Part shown: positions 44,360 to 53,411 of the stretch, piece by piece | How the letters are laid out: each line of letters opens with the position of its first letter | How positions within the stretch are numbered: position 1 is the stretch's first letter | NCBI RefSeq assembly: GCF_007279655.1 | Contig: NZ_QKWN01000015.1 | Location: 22,954 to 86,953, forward strand | Direction of reading: 5' to 3' | Source: Robertkochia solimangrovi | Lineage (GTDB): Bacteria; Bacteroidota; Bacteroidia; Flavobacteriales; Flavobacteriaceae | Length of the DNA: 64,000 nucleotides | Program-made: the position numbers and the translations under genes | Notes under the pieces: generated by a model | Told to the model about the DNA's origin: nothing | What the model saw: the letters and a program-made list of their open reading frames with translations, nothing else | Database searches by the model: none

Positions 44360-44412
44360 TAGGCTTTCATTTTGGTTACACTGTTACTTGTTACCTGTAA
44401 ACCTGTTACAAA
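44360..44412. repeat. Imperfect GTTAC-type short-period repeat
   Basis: A run of 7-8-bp units related to GTTACnT (GTTACACT, GTTACTT, GTTACCT, GTAAACCT, GTTACAAA, GTGACTT, GTTAAAT) lies in the gap between the AraC and TlpA-like genes. No coding potential is seen. It resembles the slippage-type repeats at 41551 and 61324 but has a different period. The rest of 44247-44551 shows nothing recognisable. Confidence 0.4.
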
Positions 44413-44551
44413 GTGACTTGTTAAATCAGTATAGCAGTAGACTGTAGGCTGTTTTCTGATTTCTATTCCCTTCTCAAAGTCCCTTAATTAACTTCAATTC
44501 TTATAAATTTTAAAAGCAGGCCCTCACTTTTTACAATGTAAGATCACACTC

Positions 44552-44727
44552 AAAACCTGAGTCTGCGAAGAAAACTTTAACCCCAAGTCATTCCAGTATT
44601 TAGGGCTAAAGGCTCTAAATTGCGACGACACTAGACGAAACCTAATACAGACGCCTGTATTAGGAAAGAGCCTGCCTGCGGCAGACAGGATCGACACTTT
44701 CCAATGCACCAGCAGACCAGAAGTCTC
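44552..44727 (+). repeat. Dispersed structured element, copy B (three hairpins between conserved boxes)
   Basis: This is the second copy of the element at 19182-19370, in the same orientation. The conserved boxes are present at 44556-44570 (CTGAGTCTGCGAAGA), 44622-44637 (GCGACGACACTAGACG), 44686-44701 (CAGGATCGACACTTTC) and 44710-44718 (CAGCAGACC). The hairpins are 44606-44628-region ATTTAGGGC/GCTCTAAAT (9 bp with one G-T), 44641-44664 CCTAATACAG/CTGTATTAGG (10 bp, loop ACGC) and 44672-44684 CTGCC/GGCAG. It lies directly after the TlpA-like gene, which reads toward it on the minus strand, so it might also act at that message's 3' end. Confidence 0.65.
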
Positions 44728-44764
44728 CAACCAGACACCAGTTATTCTCAACACTTAATCAAGC

Positions 44765-45949
44765 TCACCGCTCTTCCTTGAATAGATCTTCAAGAATGAC
44801 ATACAACCCTTCATCATATCCAACATATTTTGCCAGAATTTTTCCATCCGGGCTCACGATGATCTTAGTGGGGAATGCTGTCACATTAAACGCACTTACA
44901 AAATTATCCGGATCTTCTCCTTTTGCACTCAATAATTGAAACCAATCATATTCCGGTTTGCTCTTTAGGAAACTTCGAATCCTTTCAGGGGTATCGCCTG
45001 AATTGATGGCTACGATCCTGAGATCTTTCTGATGCTTATGATAAAACTTACTTAATTCAGGCATTTCCGATACACAAGGTGCACACCAGGTTCCCCAAAA
45101 GTCCAGTATCACGAAGTAGCCACGTAGCGATTGCAGATCAAAGATAGTACCATCGAGTGTAGCGTAGGTTTTTATTTCTGGTACCTCTTCTCCTACCGAC
45201 GTAAATCGAATTCCTTTGATACGGCTTTCGGCTTCCATATAGATCGAATTCCCGATTGCATCCCCTTCAAAACTTTCGAAGATCTGTAATGCTTCATTTT
45301 CAGTGAGCTCTTTTCTACTCAGCATATCTAAAAAAATATCGATGGCAGCAATCGTACCGGGATTTTTATCGATAAATTGTCTCTTCGTTGAAAGAATCAT
45401 GTCGTAGAGTGAATCGGATTTTACTTTTAGTGCTGTTTTCAAGATACTGTCTTTCGTCAATATTGAATTTTGAATCGATTCAGCTCGTGCATCGATCATT
45501 GGATATATCGATCGGTTTAGTGCTGCGATAGATGCATTGGCAGGATCACCGTTGGGATAAGCATTCACAAAAGTGTCTAACCTACCAGACACGGAAAGAT
45601 CAGCACCAGGAAAAACATAAAATACGAGTTCATTGGCTTTCGACGGTATATACCCTCCGGGAATTATCTTTCTTAAAATAGAATCTCTGGAGTAAAAAGT
45701 TCGCTTTTCCAAACTCATAACCTCCCCTGTATATTCGAATTTTCCTTCCGTAACTCTTAGGGTATCCATGCGAAAACCCTGCTCGAAGGAAGTATCTTTA
45801 ATTCTGGCATAGAATTCTCCGGAATAGGATGATTCCAGTTCTCCGCTTACATGAAATTTATGATGGGTACCGCTCATCGGTAATTCCTGTTTACATGAAA
45901 TCAGGCAACATTGTATACTCAGGAGTAGTCCTGTATAATATCTTTTCAT
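44765..45949 (-). CDS. TlpA-like thiol-disulfide reductase lipoprotein (DUF4369-type N-terminus)
   Basis: The 394-residue product has a lipoprotein signal (CCLISCKQ). A beta-rich N-terminal domain of the type found before thioredoxin domains in Bacteroidota (about 30-120) and a helical linker follow. The C-terminal TlpA-like thioredoxin domain (about 255-390) has YFVILDFWGTWCAPCVSEMP (WCAPC) and the cis-Pro segment FNVTAFPTKIIV. It probably faces the periplasm. It is the last gene of unit 3, after a terminator-like hairpin, and parallels the thioredoxin-like gene at the end of unit 2. Its role beside SusCD is unknown; reduction of imported or surface disulfides is a guess. Confidence 0.87.
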   Translation of the reverse strand: MKRYYTGLLLSIQCCLISCKQELPMSGTHHKFHVSGELESSYSGEFYARIKDTSFEQGFRMDTLRVTEGKFEYTGEVMSLEKRTFYSRDSILRKIIPGGYIPSKANELVFYVFPGADLSVSGRLDTFVNAYPNGDPANASIAALNRSIYPMIDARAESIQNSILTKDSILKTALKVKSDSLYDMILSTKRQFIDKNPGTIAAIDIFLDMLSRKELTENEALQIFESFEGDAIGNSIYMEAESRIKGIRFTSVGEEVPEIKTYATLDGTIFDLQSLRGYFVILDFWGTWCAPCVSEMPELSKFYHKHQKDLRIVAINSGDTPERIRSFLKSKPEYDWFQLLSAKGEDPDNFVSAFNVTAFPTKIIVSPDGKILAKYVGYDEGLYVILEDLFKEER

Positions 45950-45971
45950 ATTAAAACTGATAAAAATAAAA

Positions 45972-45992
45972 CAAGGGAGTTTTCCTCCCTTG
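45972..45992 (-). terminator. Hairpin with U-run between the unknown lipoprotein and TlpA-like genes
   Basis: CAAGGGAG and CTCCCTTG form a perfect 8-bp stem. On the minus strand it is followed by TTTTATTTTT. It lies between the gene ending at 46008 and the one starting at 45949, so it may end or attenuate the SusCD message before the TlpA-like gene. Confidence 0.75.
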
Positions 45993-46007
45993 CTCTGAAA
46001 TTGAAGA

Positions 46008-46976
46008 TTATTCGGTATAGATATGCGTTGGCCAGTCTGTGCCGTCGGTACGGGTGATCCTTACCGTGCAATACTCATCATAACCTGCACTATACTGGTA
46101 TTCAAGTGCAATATCCATGGAAGGACCATCAATATTAATGATGTGCCATTTTTCCTGTCGCGATCCTTCCACATAAACAAGTCCGTCAAGAAAATCATAT
46201 ACCACATTTCCAGCTCCGGCATAATAATACCCAAACATAAGATTACTCATATAATAGGTTTGTCCTTCGACCTGACTGATCGTTACCGTACCGGTCTGAC
46301 CTACTGTGATCCTCCCATATCGAACTGCATTCGCTGTTGCTTCTATCCATTCATAGTTATAGGTTCCGGCCCAGATGGGCGGTGCAAAATCCAGTAACTT
46401 GGTCAGGAAAGTAAATCGATATTTAGCACCGGATTGCAATCTGGAATCAAAAGTCTCTCCATCCTTTCCGTAGATCACCCAATGTACTTCGAACAGATCT
46501 CCTGCTCTTGCAAGTTTAGCACTACGATCGAATTTCAAATTATCGATAAACATCGCATAGGTATCTTCTACATTGAAGCTCAAAGAAAATTCTCCCTCTT
46601 CATTCCACTGATTAACAGTAGCCGCTAATTTTCCTTCGTAATCAAATGGCGCACTATAATTATATCCGTTCTCTTCCTGAAGCGTAATATAGAATTCGAT
46701 CTTGCTGAAATTGGTTTTCTCCACCTCTGAATTTATAGCAACCTGATATTCCACATCCTCGACACCCCAGTATTCTTCTGAGGTAAGCAGGTTGGTCTCC
46801 CATACAAAATTCTCTTTTTCTTCCACCCCACTGACTTCGAGGTTGGTCGTTGCCATCCAGGGCAGATCTTCCGGGTTAACAGCTTCCCGTACCGGATCTT
46901 CAAAGCCTTCATCACTACAGGAGAACACTGTAAATAACGAAAGTATGGGCAGCATATATAATGGTAATTTTTTCAT
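46008..46976 (-). CDS. Lipoprotein of unknown function, SusCD-associated
   Basis: The 322-residue product has a lipoprotein signal (FTVFSCSDEG, Cys20). The rest is predicted mostly beta, with no catalytic motif I recognise. The second half begins with a PPIWAGTYNYEWI segment, a pattern common in small beta-barrel or beta-sandwich domains of surface lipoproteins. It follows susD by 31 bp. By position it resembles the SusE/SusF-type or other surface binding lipoproteins that assist SusD, but I do not see clear homology to them. Surface localisation by the lipid anchor is likely. Confidence 0.75.
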   Translation of the reverse strand: MKKLPLYMLPILSLFTVFSCSDEGFEDPVREAVNPEDLPWMATTNLEVSGVEEKENFVWETNLLTSEEYWGVEDVEYQVAINSEVEKTNFSKIEFYITLQEENGYNYSAPFDYEGKLAATVNQWNEEGEFSLSFNVEDTYAMFIDNLKFDRSAKLARAGDLFEVHWVIYGKDGETFDSRLQSGAKYRFTFLTKLLDFAPPIWAGTYNYEWIEATANAVRYGRITVGQTGTVTISQVEGQTYYMSNLMFGYYYAGAGNVVYDFLDGLVYVEGSRQEKWHIINIDGPSMDIALEYQYSAGYDEYCTVRITRTDGTDWPTHIYTE

Positions 46977-47007
46977 TGTTCTTTAAAGTTTAAATTAATG
47001 CAACCTT

Positions 47008-48399
47008 TTACAAATTTGGATTCTGGCCAAGGATCTTAGGTGAGATCGGCACTATGTACTTCTCACTCCCCGGTTCAAGGGTATAGGTCTGCCCCTCTAT
47101 CGTGCGGGTAAATACCGGCACTTCCTCTCCATAAGCATGGTATCGTTTCATATCGAACCATGTTTTTCCGGTTGCATAGAATTCCTTACGCCGCTCCAGT
47201 TTGATGTAATCGAGTAAATCTTCGCTATTTACAAAATCGGAAGTTGATAATGGTGTAAAATTGAGGATCCTGTTCTCTAAAAGGGTGTTCAATTTAGTGA
47301 TCGCTTCCTCATTATGTCCCAACCTTGCATGTGCCTCTGCACTGATCATATAAAGGTCTGGGGTAGTTAGTCCTACCTGACGTTCCGCATTTATTCTGGC
47401 ATAGGCAACGTTCGGACTTACATCCATACCTCCATAGGTAAGATTACTGGAAAAGATCACAAACCGGTAGTCATTATCCTGATCATAAAGCGATAACAAA
47501 TCAGGGTTATAGAGCCAGGCGGGCCTGTTAAAATAATAACTGTAATATTTTCCCCATATATTATCTTTTGAATCGGTCCCGAACTGGAACTCCGTAGTGG
47601 AGAGACCTGACCAGGGATTCCCGGGTGTTCTATGGGTTAGTTGCGTATAATCATACATAAAATCATAAAGGCCTAAGGCACGATCAGCGAATTGTGCTGC
47701 TGCATCAAAATCTCCCTGATACAAAGCGATCCAGGCTCTTAATCCCATTACAGACGCCTTTCCGGGACGAAAATTAACCTCATCCACAGGCTTGTATTCG
47801 CTCAATAAAGGTTCTGCAACATCGAGATCCTTTGCTATTTGCTCATAGATCTCACCAACCGTAGCTCTTGGGAGCTGAGCGGTAAGGTCTGGCACCAACG
47901 GCATAGGAACTACCGGAACATCAAGATTTTCAGTTGAATAATGAGGTCCGTACTCATTCACCAGAAAAAAGTAATCAAAGGCACGTTGCGCGTAAGCCTG
48001 TCCTTTTATGATCTTGCGATCTTCTTCCGTCCGGTCCCCGAGATCCGCCTCATCTACATCCTGTAGGATCAGGTTATAAACATAAATGCGTTGATACTTA
48101 TATTTCCAGTTATTATCATCTTCATTTTGCAGGAATTGATCCTGACTCCAGCGGTATTGATTTCGCTGAAATTCATAGGTGATCGCATTATAGATCTCAT
48201 CGGTCAGATACGTATCGGGATCCATATAATAAATGTTGGCCCACGTAGGATTCGCCGTCTGGTGATCTTCAAGTAGTTTGTCATAATCTTCAATGGTATT
48301 CGGTATCTTCGAACCGGTAGGTACCACATCCAGAAATTCATCTGCATTGCAGGAGACGAAGAGAATGGCAATGAATGTTAATATGAATAGGTTTTTCAT
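47008..48399 (-). CDS. SusD/RagB-family substrate-binding lipoprotein (unit 3)
   Basis: The 463-residue product has a lipoprotein signal (ILFVSCNAD, Cys17), then EFLDVVPTGSKIP. The helical KGQAYAQRAFDYFFLVNEYG segment and the C-terminal IKLERRKEFYATGKTWFDMKRY signature identify the family. It ends in PISPKILGQNPNL. It lies 12 bp after its SusC partner. No intercistronic hairpin follows this susD, unlike the susD genes at 8966 and 35263. Confidence 0.93.
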   Translation of the reverse strand: MKNLFILTFIAILFVSCNADEFLDVVPTGSKIPNTIEDYDKLLEDHQTANPTWANIYYMDPDTYLTDEIYNAITYEFQRNQYRWSQDQFLQNEDDNNWKYKYQRIYVYNLILQDVDEADLGDRTEEDRKIIKGQAYAQRAFDYFFLVNEYGPHYSTENLDVPVVPMPLVPDLTAQLPRATVGEIYEQIAKDLDVAEPLLSEYKPVDEVNFRPGKASVMGLRAWIALYQGDFDAAAQFADRALGLYDFMYDYTQLTHRTPGNPWSGLSTTEFQFGTDSKDNIWGKYYSYYFNRPAWLYNPDLLSLYDQDNDYRFVIFSSNLTYGGMDVSPNVAYARINAERQVGLTTPDLYMISAEAHARLGHNEEAITKLNTLLENRILNFTPLSTSDFVNSEDLLDYIKLERRKEFYATGKTWFDMKRYHAYGEEVPVFTRTIEGQTYTLEPGSEKYIVPISPKILGQNPNL

Positions 48400-48411
48400 T
48401 TTCTAAAATTT

Positions 48412-51400
48412 TTAAAATGTTGCTCTGAGTCCGAACGTAAAGGTCTTAAGGTTATCGTAAGCCATGGTATATCTGGCCTCCGGGTCTACACCCCTGTCAT
48501 TGGCAACCCATAGAAAAGGGTTCCTTACCTGTGCACTGATCCTCAGACTGGACAGGAAGATCGAAGAAAGGTATTCCGATGGCATCGTATAACCAAGTAT
48601 CAGATCTCTCACACGGATAAAATCTCCTTTGATCACATTATCCTGAGAGTACATATAGTAATAATCTGCATTAAAACTATGTGTTCTACTCTCACTAAGT
48701 CCGTTATAAGGATTCACACCCTGATAGGCGATTTTAGGAACTCTTGTGGTAAGTTCATCCCCCGGTTCCTGCCATCTTTCATTCCAGATCTCGTTCATAC
48801 GCTGACGTTGCGACCAACCGAGATATCCCCGACCATAATTATGGTTTAATACATAACCAAATTTATAAGTCGTGTTCACCGTCAGGTCAAATCCTTTAAA
48901 GGTCACTGTACTGCTCAAACCACCAAACCATGGTGCTATTGTTGTTCCGTGATAAATCAATTCCTCTTCTGAATCAACTCTGTCCAACCAGGACTTAGTG
49001 GTGCCATCGGTATTTTCCAGAAGTATAGTACCGGCGTTATCGAGACCGGCATAATTGAAACTATATAAATTGTTTAACGGTTTCCCTACAGCAAGGCTTC
49101 CATTCTCCACGATTTGGTTCGGCGTTTGAATCTGATCTTCGATTCCGGTCACCTCATTATGATTATACGCGATGTTCGCCTGAATTCTCCAGTCGAAATC
49201 CTTCGCTCTCAGAATGGAGGTGTTCAGGGTGAATTCAACCCCACGGTTCACCATCGATGCATAATTGACTTCTGCACTATCAAAACCATTGGTAATATCC
49301 AGCGATCTTCTTGCGATAAGGTCATCACTTTGTCTGTTATAATATTCAATAGTTCCTCCCAATCGACTCCCGAAAAGGTCAAAATCAATTCCCAGGTTGG
49401 TAGTTCTGGTTTCCTCCCATTTTAATTTATCATTGGCAGGTTGGGTAAGGATCATCATATCGAGCAGCGTTCCTCCCCACTGTCTTAAGAAATTAGTCGC
49501 TCTTGCATAAGGAGAAAGATTGCTACTGGCATTTCCATTGACCCCAAGCGTGGCTCTAACACGAAGTCTGTTAATCCAGTTAACTCCAGAAAGGAAATCC
49601 TCATTTTCTGCATTCCACGCTACCCCTGCAGACCAGAGCGGTTTATATCTGAAATCCGGATCACTTCCGAACAGGTTCTTTTGGTCGATTCTGAAGCTTC
49701 CATTGATCGCATAGCGATTGTCAAAGTCATAGGATGCATTGGCAAATCCTGATAATTCACGCTGATCACCATTGGCAAAATCAAATCCATAATCATAAAA
49801 TCGACTCCCATTCCAGTTGCTTAACATCCCTCCCTCAAAGGCGAGTTCATTTACGGGTACAGACGTAAGGGTCTGTTTGTTGAATCCATATTTACGGTCG
49901 GTGAGATATTCAGAGGTGATCTTGCGCATTTCCAAACCTCCAAAGACATTGAACTCGTGCTTCCCCCAATGTTTATCCCAAGTAAGTGTATTTCTGAAAA
50001 CCCACGAATTCGATTTTCTTCTTATATATTCATACCGCGTTCCTTTCGGTACCATGAATTGATTTTCAACCGCCGCAGTTGCCGGATCATCCACATACAT
50101 ATTGGCCACACGAATTCTTTGATCGTAGTGATCCATCGACTGGAATTCATCCGTATTGTTATATCCCTTTTCGTATTGAAAACTGGTAGAGAACTTCAGA
50201 TCCTTGAAAACCTCAGCGGTTAATCCTAATTGAGCTCTCAGATAAAGTGATTCCTCCGTATTGTCATTATGCTCGATGTAGTCAAGAGCATTATAAGAAT
50301 GAGATATACCCGTCAAGGCTTCCCTTTCTTCAGAAGCCCATGGATGCCAAGCCTTATAATATTGAATTCTTTGCCCGTATTCATCTACCAGTTCATTATA
50401 AGCCGATTCATTTTGAAGGCTTGACGGATTGATCCCGTTAAATAATGTTTTTTGAGCAATTCCGGTAAGTCCGGCATAGAATTCGATCTTATCATTGAAA
50501 CGATAGGTATCGCGCATGTTGAAGATAAGCTGGTTATTTGCATTACCGATCGCAGCACCTTTCTGCTCATTGTACATCAGGGAAGCGTAGGTAGTATTAT
50601 GCTCACTTCCGGAAGAGATTGCGAGATTATAGGTGTTCAGAATCGGACTCCTCAACAGATGTTTTTCCCATTGTTCTGCGGCATTTCTTCCGCGGAGATC
50701 ATTTACAAACTTAGTATATTCCGCATTGGTCCATTGATCTCCATTCGGTGCAAGCCCGTCAAGATACATCTGAGCTTCATCAAGCAAGGTCACCGAATAA
50801 TTAAAATTCAGTGGTGTACTATAATTCAGGTTCCAGCCCTTATCGATATATTCCTTCTCCAGATCGATCTGATCGGAAGTATTCATCCAGTCCATATCGG
50901 AATAATCAATCTTTTCGGTAATGGAGGTGAATGTAGAAACATCGATCTTCAGCTTTTGGTTAGCTTTCCCTTTCTTTGTCGTGATAACGATCACTCCATT
51001 GCTGGCTCTGGCTCCCCAGATCGAAGCTGCGGAAGCATCTTTAAGAATGTTAACTGATTCAACATCTTCTGGATTTACATTGACATTATATGGGTTTGAA
51101 ACCGGGAAACCATCTACCACCACCAATGGGGTATATCCGAGATTTATGGTACTTCTTCCGCGGATAGTTATGATTCCGTTGTTATAATCAAGTCCGGCAA
51201 CTGTTCCTTCCAGACGTTCTAATAGGTTGATGGATGCAGGACGTGTCTGCAATTGTTCCGGACCAACCTGTCCGAAAGATCCGGCCGAACGTTCCTTGGC
51301 GATGGTCTGATATCCGGTAACCACCACCTCATCCAGCTTGCTCACCTCTTCCTTCAGGGTGATTACCACATTGCTCAGGTTAGGATATTGAGACAGTTCA

Positions 51401-51996
51401 ATGATCTGTTCCTCAAAACCGATATAATGAAATTTTAGTCCGGTAGTCTCCTCAGGAACCTGAATTCTATATTTTCCTTCAAAATCACTAACTGTTCCGA
51501 GTTTATCATCTACCGTAGTTACATATACACCAGTGAGCGGTACCCCTTTTTCATCGGTGATCATTCCGGAAACCGTAATGATTGTTTGTCCGGATACAAC
51601 AGGGTGCGGCATCTTTACAGGATTAGATCCTTTTTTATTAGCGCGTAGTAAAACCTGGGTATCCCGTACTTCAAAATCTATCTGAGTACCTTTAAAAAGG
51701 GAATTCAATATAGTATCGATCCTTTCTTTACTGGCATGTATAGAAATGGTATGATTGAGATCGATCTCATTCGACCGGTAGATAAATTTAAACTCAGAGG
51801 TAGTTTCAATTCTGTCGATCGCTTCCTTAAGTGTTACATTTTCGAGGTCAAGTGAGATCCTCGCCTTTTGTGCATAACTATCATTGGCGTGAAGACTGAG
51901 TAGTACAGTAAATAACAATAAAAAGGTTAATCTCATCTTCAGATCAAGTTTAGGAACCCGGCAAAAATAGCCGTATTCCCTAAAAATTTTTTTCAT
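48412..51996 (-). CDS. SusC/RagA-family TonB-dependent receptor with STN domain (unit 3)
   Basis: The 1194-residue product has a signal peptide (ends near DSYAQ). An STN domain at about 47-115 (NVTLKEAIDRIETTSEFKFIY), a carboxypeptidase-like domain (VSGMITDEKGVPLTGVYV), a plug (ILKDASAASIWGARASNGVI) and a beta-barrel ending in LRATF follow. The plug's N-terminus has a shortened KLDEVVVTGYQTIAKERSAG segment, like the unit 2 receptor's ELNAVTVVSTGYQKISRERA. Units 2 and 3 therefore seem closer to each other than to unit 1. The partner FecR is 142 bp upstream. Confidence 0.94.
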   Translation of the reverse strand: MKKIFREYGYFCRVPKLDLKMRLTFLLLFTVLLSLHANDSYAQKARISLDLENVTLKEAIDRIETTSEFKFIYRSNEIDLNHTISIHASKERIDTILNSLFKGTQIDFEVRDTQVLLRANKKGSNPVKMPHPVVSGQTIITVSGMITDEKGVPLTGVYVTTVDDKLGTVSDFEGKYRIQVPEETTGLKFHYIGFEEQIIELSQYPNLSNVVITLKEEVSKLDEVVVTGYQTIAKERSAGSFGQVGPEQLQTRPASINLLERLEGTVAGLDYNNGIITIRGRSTINLGYTPLVVVDGFPVSNPYNVNVNPEDVESVNILKDASAASIWGARASNGVIVITTKKGKANQKLKIDVSTFTSITEKIDYSDMDWMNTSDQIDLEKEYIDKGWNLNYSTPLNFNYSVTLLDEAQMYLDGLAPNGDQWTNAEYTKFVNDLRGRNAAEQWEKHLLRSPILNTYNLAISSGSEHNTTYASLMYNEQKGAAIGNANNQLIFNMRDTYRFNDKIEFYAGLTGIAQKTLFNGINPSSLQNESAYNELVDEYGQRIQYYKAWHPWASEEREALTGISHSYNALDYIEHNDNTEESLYLRAQLGLTAEVFKDLKFSTSFQYEKGYNNTDEFQSMDHYDQRIRVANMYVDDPATAAVENQFMVPKGTRYEYIRRKSNSWVFRNTLTWDKHWGKHEFNVFGGLEMRKITSEYLTDRKYGFNKQTLTSVPVNELAFEGGMLSNWNGSRFYDYGFDFANGDQRELSGFANASYDFDNRYAINGSFRIDQKNLFGSDPDFRYKPLWSAGVAWNAENEDFLSGVNWINRLRVRATLGVNGNASSNLSPYARATNFLRQWGGTLLDMMILTQPANDKLKWEETRTTNLGIDFDLFGSRLGGTIEYYNRQSDDLIARRSLDITNGFDSAEVNYASMVNRGVEFTLNTSILRAKDFDWRIQANIAYNHNEVTGIEDQIQTPNQIVENGSLAVGKPLNNLYSFNYAGLDNAGTILLENTDGTTKSWLDRVDSEEELIYHGTTIAPWFGGLSSTVTFKGFDLTVNTTYKFGYVLNHNYGRGYLGWSQRQRMNEIWNERWQEPGDELTTRVPKIAYQGVNPYNGLSESRTHSFNADYYYMYSQDNVIKGDFIRVRDLILGYTMPSEYLSSIFLSSLRISAQVRNPFLWVANDRGVDPEARYTMAYDNLKTFTFGLRATF

Positions 51997-52048
51997 ACTT
52001 TTAGGTGTTGATAATTAGTGGTTAATGAATATTGATCACTTAAAACAT

Positions 52049-52075
52049 ACGGAAGGTGGTTCCAGCACCTTCCGT
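52049..52075 (-). terminator. Intercistronic hairpin between fecR and susC (unit 3)
   Basis: ACGGAAGGTG and CACCTTCCGT form a perfect 10-bp stem. On minus it is followed by ATGTTTTAAG; on plus by a clean T-run. It lies in the 141-bp gap between fecR and susC, as in the other two units. Confidence 0.65.
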
Positions 52076-52137
52076 TTTTTATATAAAGTGCGATCAATGT
52101 TTTAGTTAGCTGGTAATTTTTATCAATTCATCGGCAC

Positions 52138-53286
52138 TTAATTTTTAGGTTGACTTATGTAAATGATTTCATTCTCTATTCTGTAATTCATTTGATAAAG
52201 GTCTTTAAAATAGGAAAGCACCTTTTCCAGGTCTTCATGATCAAGTGTTCCACTGAATGGCTCATAGGAAAGCGCTTCATCTTCGATCACTATCTTAACA
52301 TTGTATTGTCTTTCCAGTTTTCTTGCGATATTTCTAAATGGCATATCCCGGAAAATAAGTCGGCCAGTCATCCAGGAAGTATACACCGCTGTATTGACTT
52401 GAGAAACGATAATAGAATTTTCTGCGGAGGTCTTATTCAAAGCACCCTTCATACCGGGTTCCAGCATTGCACGTGATGCACCATCGAAAGCTGAAAGAGC
52501 AACCGATCCCTCTACCAGTACAACATCGACATTGGTATCTTCCGGATAAGAGGTCACATTAAATTCGGTACCCAGCACCGTAACTTTGAGCTCTTCCGTC
52601 GAAACACTGAATGGTGCTGACTCATTTTTGGCCACGTCGAAATAGGCCTCCCCGATTAAAGTCACCTCTCTGCGATCACCTGAAAGAAATTTAACCGGAT
52701 AACGTATAGCACTGCCGGAATTCAAAACCACTCTGGTACCGTCTGACAAGTATAAATCGAATTTCCTTCCAAATGGGACTTTCAACGTATTATAAGCTAA
52801 CTTGTCGTTTGAACTTCCGGACTGATAGGTTAGGCGATCAGCTTCCTGTTTACCAATTACCTCCCCTTTTGCATTAGTAAACTGCCGGTTCCCAGTTTCA
52901 TCAAGAATCTCGATAGACCCATCTTCAAGTTCCAAAGTGATCGATTCCGTTTTTGCAGGTATTATAGTTGTTTCAAATGGATTGTTCAGTTTTATAAGAT
53001 ATCCCAGACCAATAATTCCGATGAAAACAGCAACATATTTCAACCAACCTAAACGGGAATCCGATTTCTTCTCACGCTGGAATGGCGTTCGCTCCATTCG
53101 CTTAAGAAGTCGTAAATAGGCTTCCCCCGTATCTCTTTCGTTAATCGCAAAATGAAGATCAAAATCTTCTTTCAGGATTTTGTCGAAAATTTGACGATTC
53201 TCCGGGTTTGAAAGCCAAAGTCGTAATCGTTGTTCTTCCTCCTTCGAAAGGGTATCATCGATATATTTTTGAATCAGATCTTCCAA
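52138..53286 (-). CDS. FecR-family anti-sigma factor (unit 3)
   Basis: The 382-residue product has a cytoplasmic N-terminus (TLSKEEEQRLRLWLSNPENRQIF), one membrane helix at about 88-102 (YVAVFIGIIGLGYLI) and a periplasmic FecR domain. That domain includes LSDGTRVVLNSGSAIRYPV, GEAYFDVAKNESAPF and VLGTEFNVTSYPED. A C-terminal DUF4974-like domain follows (RDMPFRNIARKLERQYNVKI). Unlike units 1 and 2, its sigma gene is not upstream on the same strand but divergent, 125 bp away. It should inhibit that sigma factor and receive the signal from the STN domain of the SusC at 48412. Confidence 0.93.
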   Translation of the reverse strand: MEDLIQKYIDDTLSKEEEQRLRLWLSNPENRQIFDKILKEDFDLHFAINERDTGEAYLRLLKRMERTPFQREKKSDSRLGWLKYVAVFIGIIGLGYLIKLNNPFETTIIPAKTESITLELEDGSIEILDETGNRQFTNAKGEVIGKQEADRLTYQSGSSNDKLAYNTLKVPFGRKFDLYLSDGTRVVLNSGSAIRYPVKFLSGDRREVTLIGEAYFDVAKNESAPFSVSTEELKVTVLGTEFNVTSYPEDTNVDVVLVEGSVALSAFDGASRAMLEPGMKGALNKTSAENSIIVSQVNTAVYTSWMTGRLIFRDMPFRNIARKLERQYNVKIVIEDEALSYEPFSGTLDHEDLEKVLSYFKDLYQMNYRIENEIIYISQPKN

Positions 53287-53411
53287 TGTTATTTATTCCT
53301 TGTTCTATTAATAAATCTTGCTAATTTGTAAAAACCCTTAAAAGAAATTTAATTTTTTTTAATATTTACACTTTCAATCTTGATTCCTTAAGCGTAAAAG
53401 TATCCATTCAG

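Noticed and set aside
44524..44754. 76-residue reading frame on the minus strand over repeat copy B
   Set aside because: It covers the hairpin element and copy A does not keep a matching peptide; indels and changes between the copies do not respect codons. It is most likely a chance frame.
50452..51057. 201-residue plus-strand frame opposite the unit 3 susC
   Set aside because: Antisense shadow of a conserved receptor; no motif and no promoter.
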